Shown here one piece after another: positions 16,101 to 22,425 of a stretch of 30,349 nucleotides of DNA. Each line of letters opens with the position of its first letter. Position 1 is the stretch's first letter. The stretch is from Fibrobacter sp. UBA1313 (lineage in GTDB: Bacteria; Fibrobacterota; Fibrobacteria; Fibrobacterales; Fibrobacteraceae): positions 1 through 30,349 of the forward strand of contig DBTP01000164.1 in NCBI GenBank assembly GCA_002307115.1. The letters run 5' to 3'. The notes below the pieces were generated by a model, which made no database searches, had not been told where the DNA came from, and worked only from the letters and a program-made list of their open reading frames with translations. A program made the position numbers and the translations under genes.

Positions 16101-16739
16101 CTTTATCTTTCGGGGCACCCGCTTGAAGAATATCGCCCCGAATTGCGCGGGTTTACCACCTGCAGCCTTGCGGACAGTGAACTTGCAGAGATTCAACTCA
16201 AAAGTATGGTCTTTGTGGGGGGGATTATCACAAATCTGCGTTCGCTGCAGAGCAAAAAAGATGACACAAAAACCTTTGGTACAGGTACTTTGCAAGACTT
16301 TCATGGGGAAATGTCTTTGTTTTTCCCTTCGGATAGTTGGGAACGCCATCGAGATCGTATTGCGGTGGATGATCGCGTGCTCCTCAAAGGGAAACTGGAA
16401 CAACAGCGCGACTCTTCTAATTTACAGATCATTGTCGAACGAATTTTCACGATGGATGAAGTTCGCGATAAGTTGGTGAATTTTATTCATATTTCTGTTT
16501 CGTCTGTGGGCTTAACTCCAGAGCGGTTACAAATCTTTGAAGATCACATGGATCCTTACAAAATTCTCCCTGGAGAACGAGGCTCAGAAATTGTATTCCA
16601 TCTGGAAACGCTCTCGGATCATGAACATACACTTTGTGCTCACGGTTATAAAGTAACCTATGCTCCTGATTTGCTTGCTTGGTTACAAAAAGAATTTGGT
16701 GCAAGCCAAGTTTGGGTTTCTGGTAAGGTAAAAGGGTAG
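13170..16739 (+). CDS. dnaE: DNA polymerase III subunit alpha (DnaE)
   Basis: The 1189-aa replicative polymerase subunit. It begins with a PHP domain (FVHLQTHSEFSIL, then ALTDHGNMFG). The polymerase domain has GPGRGSAAGSIVTY near 360-375, with catalytic Asp407 and Asp409 in MPDIDTDISD and Asp574 in LKMDFLGLRN. ALYRPGP and a helix-hairpin-helix region (LNRKALECLVMAGALD) follow. Near residues 1020-1100 there is an OB-fold (MVFVGGIITNLRSLQSKKDD), then the tau-binding C-terminal region. The first metal motif of the PHP domain reads HLQTH rather than HLHTH, as in E. coli (HLRVH), so PHP-based proofreading is probably absent. The frame is open 11 codons upstream, but MSFVHLQTH at 13170 and the TATATT box set the start. 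lpxB follows after 6 nt, indicating one transcript. Confidence 0.96.
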   Translation: MSFVHLQTHSEFSILRASCRIKELLKTAVEKNQPAVALTDHGNMFGILEFFMQAKDLNKERKKAGLDPIKPLLGCHIYVATPNTTRDESTYQRLTLLVENQDGYYNLLKIVSYCYESPESWAEIPAVPLSFIKLKSKGLIALAGDLMSRFGTDVTSGRDAQAIAYIESLRQIFDSEHLYLTLQDHGLDSEKQLNQFIIQCSEKYNLELVATNNVHYIKRDGATAHKALRCIALAEKLQDYKENYCPTDKYYFRSSEEMAELFLDHPEAIENTGKIAARCDVTIRTNCGDEYWPKYAFPKEFADADAYLAYLCEKKVGDRYDVITDEIRERLDNELKCIKDMHVAGYLLIVWDFINWSRENGIPVGPGRGSAAGSIVTYIIGITDIDPLRFVLLFERFLNPERVSMPDIDTDISDRDRGRVIQYVTEKYGADCVSQIVTYGALKAKAVINDVGRVLGLPIADVRMITKKLPETLGATLTNAWTGKDKKGAPIAPDYNAEEFQALIKSRESFQELWKLALELEDLARQTGVHAAAVVIAPTPMSNLAPLFRAKPEDTPVVMFDKHYAEDIGLLKMDFLGLRNLSIIQDAVALIKQTRGFDLEIGKIPLDDLTTFNLLSKGLTVGVFQFESIGMQEYLKKLQPTRIEDLIAMNALYRPGPIDQIPHFILRKQGEEKVDCYHPDLEPILSETYGVIVYQEQVMLLAQKLGGYTLGGADIIRRIMAKKKPEEMAKLEPEFMEKCIACGYDAKMVKKVWAVLLPFCGYAFNKSHAAAYAYLAYQTAYLKANYGPEFMAASMTSEISKTDNIVTLVQECAKMNVKVRTPDINTSFGVFSANKEGEIIYGLAGIRNVGLAVIEDVVTERNLHGPYKTLFDLCKRILDYQTTLSEKRPPLNRKALECLVMAGALDCFPGSRPALMASIDKALEVANRYRQDKDAGQVSLFDMGGANEVPMSSPEELEDASEWSYIECLNKEREVLGLYLSGHPLEEYRPELRGFTTCSLADSELAEIQLKSMVFVGGIITNLRSLQSKKDDTKTFGTGTLQDFHGEMSLFFPSDSWERHRDRIAVDDRVLLKGKLEQQRDSSNLQIIVERIFTMDEVRDKLVNFIHISVSSVGLTPERLQIFEDHMDPYKILPGERGSEIVFHLETLSDHEHTLCAHGYKVTYAPDLLAWLQKEFGASQVWVSGKVKG

Positions 16740-16745
16740 ACCCCG

Positions 16746-17909
16746 ATGAATCCTCGATCGTATATTCTTTTTTGTGCAGGAGAAGATTCTGGCGATATTC
16801 TGGGGAGCGAAGCCGTGGCGACCGTTTGCTCCATGGGATTTTCTGCAAAAGGGGCTGGGGGAGCGCGAATGCTTGATGCGGGCCTTGAGCCTCTGATCCC
16901 TTATGAAAATTTGCCCGTGTCTGGATTTGGGGATGTACTTCCTCGCTACTTTTGTTTCCGCAAATATTTTGAAATTCTTTGCAAGGCTTTGAACGATCCT
17001 CTTTGTAAAGCGTTCATCGCCATTGATTACCCTGGATTCAACATGCGTCTCATGGCGGAGGCGGATCGTTTTTCCAAACCCGTCTTTTACATAGCGCCCC
17101 CACAAATCTGGGCTTGGAAACACCATCGCGGTTCGCATTTTGCGAACCGCAGCGTGGCCGTCCTTTTTGAAATGGAACGCGAAGTCTATGAACGTTTCGG
17201 AGCGTTGGCCACGCGCCTCCGCCACCCGTTTCTTGAGGCGGCGAAAAAGCTCCCCTTCAAGGACAAACATCTACGAGAAGATGAAATCCTTTTGCTCCCG
17301 GGGAGTCGCTTGGGCCAAGTGCGTCGCAATAAGCCTCTCTACGAAGCCATAGCGAAGAATCTTCAGCAGAAAGAATCTTTAACGCCTGTGATTATTGCCT
17401 CAAGGCCCGCTCTTGTGCCCGTTCTTGAAAAAATGTTTGCCCACCAATATGAAGTGCGTCTCTCGCCAAAGAAGGCGAATCTTCGGGCTGAATTTTTTGC
17501 GAATGCAAAAACGGTTCTTTCTGCTCCAGGCACCGCGACTCTCGAAGCCACTCTTTGTGGAACGCCAGTACTGGTCTGCGCACGCATAGACCCATTGACT
17601 TACTTCGCTGGAAAATGCTTCCTTAAAACCTCTTTTCTCGCGATCCCCAATATTCTTTTGAATCGTTCATTGATCGAAGAACTCATCGTTCCCAGCACGG
17701 CCTCTATTACTAAAACAGCAATGATCGCCCTACAACAAATTCAACGACTTTCTGTGGAGTCTTTTGAATTATCGGCAAAAGATCTTTTTCCGAAATTAGA
17801 AGGCGAAACTCTTGAAAATTGGGTGCGAGAAAAAGTAAAGGGTGCCTCTAAAAATTGGTTTGCGCGAATGAAATCGAACGAGTATTGTGCAAAACGAATG
17901 CCGCATTGA
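16746..17909 (+). CDS. lpxB: Lipid-A-disaccharide synthase LpxB
   Basis: LpxB joins lipid X to UDP-2,3-diacylglucosamine to make the lipid A disaccharide at the inner membrane, so the organism has lipopolysaccharide. Visible family blocks are FCAGEDSGDILGSEA (residues 9-23), GAGGARMLDAGLE, LPVSGFGDVL, IDYPGFNMRL (about 93-102), IAPPQIWAW, and LPGSRLGQV. The C-terminal half has SAPGTATLEATLCGTPVLV, typical of this glycosyltransferase fold. At 387 aa it is normal length. It lies 6 nt after dnaE. The last 20 or so codons (from 17845) are shared almost base for base with a noncoding repeat at 25575-25601, and the stop codon sits within a hairpin stem, so the final residues seem to have been supplied by an intergenic element. 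Confidence 0.93.
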   Translation: MNPRSYILFCAGEDSGDILGSEAVATVCSMGFSAKGAGGARMLDAGLEPLIPYENLPVSGFGDVLPRYFCFRKYFEILCKALNDPLCKAFIAIDYPGFNMRLMAEADRFSKPVFYIAPPQIWAWKHHRGSHFANRSVAVLFEMEREVYERFGALATRLRHPFLEAAKKLPFKDKHLREDEILLLPGSRLGQVRRNKPLYEAIAKNLQQKESLTPVIIASRPALVPVLEKMFAHQYEVRLSPKKANLRAEFFANAKTVLSAPGTATLEATLCGTPVLVCARIDPLTYFAGKCFLKTSFLAIPNILLNRSLIEELIVPSTASITKTAMIALQQIQRLSVESFELSAKDLFPKLEGETLENWVREKVKGASKNWFARMKSNEYCAKRMPH

Positions 17910-18434
17910 CAAGTTTACTTGTCAATATGACTGAGTGCAGCCAATGACGCTTTAGCGTCAAATCGAGCCAGAGCAGGAATGATTGTTGACCAAAACGAGT
18001 GCAATGGGCATGCTTGTATGCCCATTGCCGAGTTGCATCAACAAGTGCGTAAGCACAAAAGTGGTGAAAACCATGTAAGGTGAGCGTTGCACAACCGAGC
18101 TTGCTTGGTTGTATTGATGCCTTCGGCATCCGCTTCGGCGCCTCGATCGCGATAGCGAACACGTTCGCTATCGCGATACTCGGCTTGAACGCTCTTTGCC
18201 ACTTTGAATGACGACTGTTGCAAAAGCCGAATACAACGGCAAAGCTCGCTTTGGCACTGTTTAGGCGTAGCAACAGAACGAAGTTCACTATGGCGAAGTA
18301 CCGCAGTCGATTTGTTGCGGTGTCACGTTGTTCCATCCTCACCCCTGCGGGGCCAACCCGAAGGTCAGCTCTGCGAAGCCTGATGTTCCCCGGAGGGAAC
18401 CGGCTTCTAGTCATAGAAAATGAATTTTTAAAGG
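17845..18434. repeat. Hairpin-mosaic intergenic element, long copy
   Basis: This stretch between the convergent lpxB and mutL genes is bounded by CCTCTAAAAATT at 17845 and its near reverse complement AATTTTTAAAGG at 18423-18434. I count about twelve small hairpins: 17906-17925 and 17945-17960 (both with TTTA loops), 18001-18028 (11-bp stem), 18045-18056, 18062-18073 (GAAA loop), 18092-18111, 18116-18130, 18146-18177, 18240-18253, 18300-18321, 18342-18352, 18356-18365 and 18385-18400. Its first 27 bp and the segment 18335-18387 recur at 25464-25601 in inverted orientation. Open frames inside lack protein character. It could be a mobile or REP-like mosaic, or a structured 3' end. Confidence 0.6.
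18146..18177. repeat. 15-bp perfect inverted repeat
   Basis: ATCGCGATAGCGAAC (18146-18160) and GTTCGCTATCGCGAT (18163-18177) are perfect reverse complements separated by only AC. This is the longest perfect palindrome in the hairpin-rich spacer. As DNA it could form a cruciform; as RNA a stable stem. Confidence 0.8.
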
Positions 18435-18445
18435 TACCCTAAACG

Positions 18446-20266
18446 CTATCGTTTGAAACGTTTATTAATATCTTCGATGGGCATCCGCATCAGTGTTGGG
18501 CGCCCATAAGGCGAGGTCATGGGATCTTGGGTCGCAATCAACTGCGCCATCAATTGAGCCATTTCTTCTGAAGACAAAGAATCTCCCGCTTGGTAAGCAT
18601 TCCCCTTCGCCCAAGCCTTCGCGATAATATCATGAGCGGGGTTGGCGTCAAAGCCTTCTTCTAAAAGGGACTCGACCAGTGCATGGACCGCATCAATCGC
18701 TCTTGAAAGCGGAAGTTCTCTAGGAATGCCTCTGAGTTGGAAGGACCCACCACCAAAAGGCTCCAAATGGAACCCGAGTTGATCCATATTTTCCAAAACA
18801 GATTGGAGTAAGGAGGCTTCTACTTTGCTGAGTTCAATCAATTCAGGGAAGAGCAATTCTTGCGTTTCAATTCCTGAACCATCCTCGATGATTTTGAGTG
18901 CACGCTCATAAAGAATGCGTTGGTGAGCGGCTCCTTGATCAATTAAGAGCAACCCTTCCGCATCTTCGCACACCAAGTATGTCTTCGCCAAATGGAAAAA
19001 CTGGGGCGATGCAAAGGAGTCCACTTTGGTAGGTGTTTGAAATGTTTTTGCGGTGAGTGGAATCACTTTCCCAAATTCCGGGAGAGAGAACAGATCTTGA
19101 GCAATCGGTTCTGGAGGCGCTTCAAATCTTCTTCGTGGTTCTTGAACTGAATCGTTTGAAAAAGAAGATCCCGTTGCCGCGTATGTCGTTGCTGGGGAAT
19201 CAGAATTCGAGGTCCCCACAGGAGCAAAGTTGGGTACAGCATCCGAAAGGTGAATCACAGGAGCTCCATATTCGCCTTCATTCTGGAGCGCATTTCTCAC
19301 GGCATGATGAATGGCGAGGAACACCCCATTCTCGTTCACAAAACGAACTTCTTTTTTGGTGGGGTGGACATTCACATCAAAATCCATATCAGGCATGTCC
19401 AGAAAAAGAACCGTCACTGGGTAGCCTTGTTTGCCATAAGGTTCATAAGCCCGGACGACTGCTTTGCCTGCGACTGGATTCCAAATAGGCCTCTGTTGCA
19501 GGTAAAAGAACATGTGGTTTCGCTTCCCTCGGGTTTCATCGGCAGGGGCCACGAACCCCGTCACATGAATGCCCGCTTCGGTGTGGTCAACGGGCACCAT
19601 TTTGCGAGCGACCCCAGCCCCAATCGCTTCGGCGATACGACTACGTAAATCAGAACCTTCTACGCCTGTAAATACCTCTCGACCGTTGACCTTATAGTCG
19701 ATGCGAACTTGGGGATTGGCAATCGCGATTCGCGTTACCGTATCCAAAACACGACTCCCTTCCAGAGCGTCACTCCCCAAAAAGTTCCTCCGCACGGGAG
19801 TATTGAAAAAAAGATCTTCCACTAAGAACGCGGTCCCTTTTCTGCTATTATTGGTGCCGGTTTCTTGTAAATTTCCGCCAGAAAGTCGAATCCACTTCGC
19901 TTCGGTGTCGTTCTCTGTCCGGGAGGTGATCGTCATTTGGGAAATAGCCGCAATGGAAGCAATGGCTTCGCCCCTAAATCCATTCGTTTTGAGGTGAAAA
20001 AGATCCTCTGCGGAGCGAAGTTTGGAGGTCGTATGACGCAAGTAGCACAGGTGGAGGTCTTCCTCTCTCATGCCATTTCCATTATCGGTAATGCGAATTC
20101 TCTTTTTTCCGCCCTCTTCTATCTGAATTTCTATCCAGGTCGCGTCCGCATCTAATGCATTTTCCAAGAGTTCCTTGACCACAGAGGAGGGTCTTTCCAC
20201 AACTTCCCCTGCAGCAATTTTGTTAATTACCTCTTCGGAGAGACTTTGGATTTGCCCTAGATTCAT
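18446..20266 (-). CDS. mutL: DNA mismatch repair protein MutL
   Basis: MutL couples mismatch recognition by MutS to strand removal. The 606-aa protein has a full GHKL ATPase domain: KELLENALDAD (Glu32, Asn36), ITDNGNGM (Asp61) and TNGFRGEA (95-101). A linker (about 335-420) leads to the dimerisation domain. The C-terminal endonuclease motifs of most non-MutH bacteria are altered: DQHAxxE is DQGAAHQRILYE (443-454), the conserved Cys of ACxxA is Trp (AKAW), and CPHGRP is SPYGRP (585-590). It therefore probably cannot nick DNA itself. The ATG at 20266 begins MNLGQIQSLSEEVINKIAAG, as in the family; the frame runs 24 codons further upstream without similarity. It is transcribed toward lpxB from a TATATT box. 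No mutS is present. Confidence 0.95.
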   Translation of the reverse strand: MNLGQIQSLSEEVINKIAAGEVVERPSSVVKELLENALDADATWIEIQIEEGGKKRIRITDNGNGMREEDLHLCYLRHTTSKLRSAEDLFHLKTNGFRGEAIASIAAISQMTITSRTENDTEAKWIRLSGGNLQETGTNNSRKGTAFLVEDLFFNTPVRRNFLGSDALEGSRVLDTVTRIAIANPQVRIDYKVNGREVFTGVEGSDLRSRIAEAIGAGVARKMVPVDHTEAGIHVTGFVAPADETRGKRNHMFFYLQQRPIWNPVAGKAVVRAYEPYGKQGYPVTVLFLDMPDMDFDVNVHPTKKEVRFVNENGVFLAIHHAVRNALQNEGEYGAPVIHLSDAVPNFAPVGTSNSDSPATTYAATGSSFSNDSVQEPRRRFEAPPEPIAQDLFSLPEFGKVIPLTAKTFQTPTKVDSFASPQFFHLAKTYLVCEDAEGLLLIDQGAAHQRILYERALKIIEDGSGIETQELLFPELIELSKVEASLLQSVLENMDQLGFHLEPFGGGSFQLRGIPRELPLSRAIDAVHALVESLLEEGFDANPAHDIIAKAWAKGNAYQAGDSLSSEEMAQLMAQLIATQDPMTSPYGRPTLMRMPIEDINKRFKR

Positions 20267-20280
20267 TGGCACAAAATATA
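20267..20280 (-). promoter_or_regulatory. TATATT -10 box of mutL
   Basis: On the minus strand TATATT (20280-20275) is followed by 8 nt and the mutL ATG at 20266. No Shine-Dalgarno sequence lies between. This supports the shorter start and a leaderless or near-leaderless transcript. Confidence 0.55.
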
Positions 20281-20373
20281 GCCAAAAATAGCAAAAACAA
20301 AGAATTCCTATGAAAATGTGACTAAAACTAAAACCCACTAGCTATTTTCGTAAGAAAAAGTTAACTTTTGAGT

Positions 20374-21681
20374 ATGAGGGAACAATTGGAAGAAATCTCG
20401 AATATTTTTTTGAAATTGGCGCATGCTGAGCTGCTCCTTTCTTATTCGACGGACGAATTAGTTTCCTTGATTAAGACTACCCCTGAATCTGGAAAAAAGG
20501 TGCTGGACTGCGTTTGGCAGGAAGATGGCTCAATTCCTCTCTGGATAAATAAAAAAATTATTAATGGCCTCACTCAGTGGCTATTTTCCAAAGGTGAGAA
20601 TCCAGATGCCTTTGCCGATCGGATGTTTTCGCAGTATAAAAATTTGTACTCCATTCCGAAACGTCCTATTATTCGTTCTTATTTGCCTTTTGTTCCCCTC
20701 TTCTATGATGCTCAGGATCAACGTCACCTTTTCCTCGAATTATTAGAAAAAAGGCGTCCCCGTGGTGAACGTTATCAAGTATTTTGTCATTGTAAAGAAA
20801 ACGACTCCCTACGTCATGATTTCGTGGCTATTTTTTCTGATTTTGGCACAAATGATGCCATTTATTCTCATTGGGTGCTTAAATCCCTCAAATATGGCCC
20901 TCTGTACATGGGGTTGCCTGCGTTTGAAAATGTGAAAGTTCATTCCGCTATGTATTCGGCGGAAGAAGCTCTTGTTAATCGTAAACAGGGACATGTTGAG
21001 AATAATTCTTTCATCGTCGATGGATCTGCGGTAGGTTCGGTGGTTCCTTTTGAGGAATGTGTGCATGCTCTCGGTATTGATTTTGGCACCCCGGAATTCT
21101 TGTCTCGGGAGTGTATTCGTGCTGATGTGGATGTGATTGATGACTCAACAGGTTGCATGCTTTTGAGTCAGGGTTGTTTTTATGGTGCTCCCGTGGGTAT
21201 TTCTGAATTTACCTATGAAGCGGGCCAAAGAGTAAAGGATCCCTTTGCAAAGTTAATGAGTGCATTGGTGAAAGATGAATTTGTGGTTTGGGGCCCGATT
21301 CAAAAAGCACATGAGGCCTTGCTTCACAAAATGAACCATGTGGCCGACGTTGTTTATTATGAGACTGATGACTCTATTGCTGTGAATGGCAAACACTTGA
21401 TGCGTAACGTTCCTGCTCGTATTTTGAGAAATGTGCTTCGCGAATACACGAAAACGGGGCGTGAAGAATTTGAAAATCGTGAGTTTAAACGCGATCCTGA
21501 AATCTGTATTGATGCCCTGAACCCGAATTTTGAAAGTCGCCTGAATCGTGTGGTTGATCATTTACAGAAAGTTTCAGATGTGATGAGTTTGGATCGTCAT
21601 CGTCGGGGGGGCTTCCGATTAGTGCCTCATTGTCACATTGATTTTAGGGAAGAAGGGTTACAAGAAAAAAGTAAGAAATAA
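20374..21681 (+). CDS. Unrecognised protein with winged-helix-like C terminus
   Basis: A 435-aa soluble protein with no signal peptide or membrane span; I do not recognise the family. The first 110 residues are mostly helical and polar. The middle is mixed alpha/beta with several Cys and His residues (FCHCKENDSLRHDF). The last 90 residues resemble an OmpR/SARP-type winged helix: a strand-turn VNGKHLMRNVPARIL, a helix LRNVLREY, then EFENREFKRD, a putative recognition helix FESRLNRVVDHLQKVSD, and the wing ending RRGGFRLV, comparable to the GYRL end of that fold. A DNA-binding regulator is therefore possible but unproven. ATG 20374 was chosen over TTG 20368 because TAACTT lies 6 nt before it. 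The tandem structured RNAs begin 41 nt after its stop. Confidence 0.5.
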   Translation: MREQLEEISNIFLKLAHAELLLSYSTDELVSLIKTTPESGKKVLDCVWQEDGSIPLWINKKIINGLTQWLFSKGENPDAFADRMFSQYKNLYSIPKRPIIRSYLPFVPLFYDAQDQRHLFLELLEKRRPRGERYQVFCHCKENDSLRHDFVAIFSDFGTNDAIYSHWVLKSLKYGPLYMGLPAFENVKVHSAMYSAEEALVNRKQGHVENNSFIVDGSAVGSVVPFEECVHALGIDFGTPEFLSRECIRADVDVIDDSTGCMLLSQGCFYGAPVGISEFTYEAGQRVKDPFAKLMSALVKDEFVVWGPIQKAHEALLHKMNHVADVVYYETDDSIAVNGKHLMRNVPARILRNVLREYTKTGREEFENREFKRDPEICIDALNPNFESRLNRVVDHLQKVSDVMSLDRHRRGGFRLVPHCHIDFREEGLQEKSKK

Positions 21682-21709
21682 TTAACTTTTCTCTTTAGTT
21701 AAACCTTGC

Positions 21710-21721
21710 TATATTAGTGAT
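21710..21721 (+). promoter_or_regulatory. TATATT -10 box for structured RNA copy 1
   Basis: TATATT (21710-21715) is followed by exactly 6 nt and then base 21722, the first base of the closing helix of the downstream RNA. This is the same spacing as TATATT-N6-ATG at dnaE, pflA and the response regulator, so 21722 is the predicted transcription start. No clear -35 was found. Confidence 0.5.
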
Positions 21722-21815
21722 AGAAAGAGATGGCGACAAGGTAAATCCTCTAACAACTCTATCATTGCTCCCCTCCTGGTAAGTTCGGGGTTCAAGTCGC
21801 TCTCTTTCTTTTTTA
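21722..21815 (+). ncRNA. Candidate structured RNA, copy 1
   Basis: AGAAAGAG plus GCGAC (21722-21737) pairs with GTCGC plus CTCTTTCT (21796-21809), a 13-bp closing helix with a small internal bulge, followed directly by a T-rich run. Inside is a core (21739-21793) beginning AGGTAAATCCTCTAA and containing CCCC (21770-21773) and GGGG (21787-21790), which can form an inner stem. The first 36 nt of this core recur at 21972-22007 with three differences. UAUCA (21760-21764) can also pair with UGGUA in the inner loop. The predicted start lies exactly at the helix base. No long open frame is present. It does not match tRNA, tmRNA, 4.5S, RNase P or any riboswitch known to me. It may be a small RNA or the leader of something downstream. 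Confidence 0.55.
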
Positions 21816-21819
21816 TTTT

Positions 21820-21845
21820 AAAAGTGCTTTTGGGCGCTTTTTTTT
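21820..21845 (+). terminator. Rho-independent terminator after RNA copy 1
   Basis: AAAAGTGC (21820-21827), loop TTTTGG, GCGCTTTT (21834-21841), then more T residues, forming an 8-bp stem with one G-U pair. It separates RNA copy 1 from copy 2 and suggests a transcript of about 125 nt or less. Confidence 0.75.
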
Positions 21846-21955
21846 GTTTATATAGCTAGAAATGCTAGAATTTATATAAACTTTGATACTGTTATATTTT
21901 TTTTACAAGCGGCTAATGAACAAAATATATTTTCAATATTAGATTAGTTCAATGT

Positions 21956-22046
21956 GGATGATTTTTTGATTAGGTAAATCCTCTAATAACTTTATCAGTG
22001 CTCCCCTATTGGTTCGGTTTGGGGGGTTCTTTTCAATAAATCTTTC
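21956..22046 (+). ncRNA. Candidate structured RNA, copy 2
   Basis: This is a second copy of the core at 21972-22029, starting AGGTAAATCCTCTAA like copy 1 and with the same CCCC (22003-22006) and G-run (22021-22026) and a TGGT in the loop. The flanks differ completely from copy 1, yet GGATGATTTTTTG (21956-21968) can pair with CAATAAATCTTTC (22034-22046), with two mismatches, so a closing helix is kept without sequence conservation. A weak -10-like TAGATT lies at 21940-21945. A terminator follows at 22061, and the 100-aa gene starts 27 nt after that. It may be an independent small RNA or a cis-acting leader controlling that gene by attenuation. Confidence 0.5.
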
Positions 22047-22060
22047 ACTACTCCTTTCGG

Positions 22061-22096
22061 GAAAGTGCCTGGGTTTACCGGGTACTTTCTTTTTTA
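22061..22096 (+). terminator. Strong terminator hairpin after RNA copy 2
   Basis: Bases 22061-22072 pair with 22078-22089 over 12 continuous pairs (GAAAGTGCC...GGTACTTTC, two G-U), loop GTTTA, followed by T6. A weaker alternative hairpin CTTT/AAAG (22054-22065) overlaps its left arm and could compete with it. It stands only 27 nt before the start codon of the next gene. Confidence 0.8.
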
Positions 22097-22122
22097 TTTA
22101 TATATAGAAGACGGGTACACAT

Positions 22123-22425
22123 ATGGCAAATCCTGAATCCTTAAATAAACGCTTTGTTGCTAGGGAATATCCCTCTAAAGGGCGCACTCGGGAAGGCATT
22201 ACCTTTTTAGTGGCTGAGGATAAGCATGTCCTTTTTACCCGCGAATATACCCGCCATAGAACACTTTTAGAACGTACGGAATATCCAATGGCCGAAATTG
22301 CCTGGGGCGGAATTTTGACAGAGGCGGGCACATGGGTGCGTCGTAGTTTTGACTTTGGGGATGCTCCGGACCCAGAAACTCGGGAAGAAGTGGTTTTGAG
22401 CATTCAAAAGGCTGTAGTTCGTTAA
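22123..22425 (+). CDS. Small protein of unknown function (100 aa)
   Basis: I do not recognise this protein. It is soluble, has no signal peptide, and is rich in charged residues (many Arg and Glu). Aromatic and glycine clusters (YPMAEIAWGGILTEAGTW) and a short central hydrophobic strand (ITFLVAEDKHVLFT) suggest a small alpha/beta or beta-sheet fold. No Cys residues are present, so a zinc ribbon is excluded. The ATG follows the RNA-copy-2 terminator by 27 nt, with TATATA at about 22100-22105 and only a poor Shine-Dalgarno candidate (AGAAGACGGG). The gene may be expressed by readthrough of the upstream structured RNA or from its own promoter. CCTCTAAAAATT lies 5 nt after its stop. Confidence 0.6.
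   Translation: MANPESLNKRFVAREYPSKGRTREGITFLVAEDKHVLFTREYTRHRTLLERTEYPMAEIAWGGILTEAGTWVRRSFDFGDAPDPETREEVVLSIQKAVVR

Noticed and set aside
18335..18390. Similar peptides encoded by the two element copies (ILTP-G-T--S-LRSLMF)
   Set aside because: Substitutions between copies show no third-position bias, so the similarity reflects DNA homology rather than coding constraint.
17848..18414. 188-codon open frame on the minus strand in the hairpin-rich spacer
   Set aside because: It runs through palindromes and over the lpxB end, and its composition does not look like a protein. It is explained by the repeat structure.
17900..18434. CRISPR array or integron attC array
   Set aside because: The hairpins differ from one another in sequence and spacing, with no repeated unit and no cas or integrase gene.
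21722..21809. tRNA or tRNA-like gene, suggested by the T-arm-like GGGGTTCAAGTC
   Set aside because: No 7-bp acceptor, D-arm or anticodon arm can be drawn, and the closing helix is 13 bp; the core repeat points to another RNA type.
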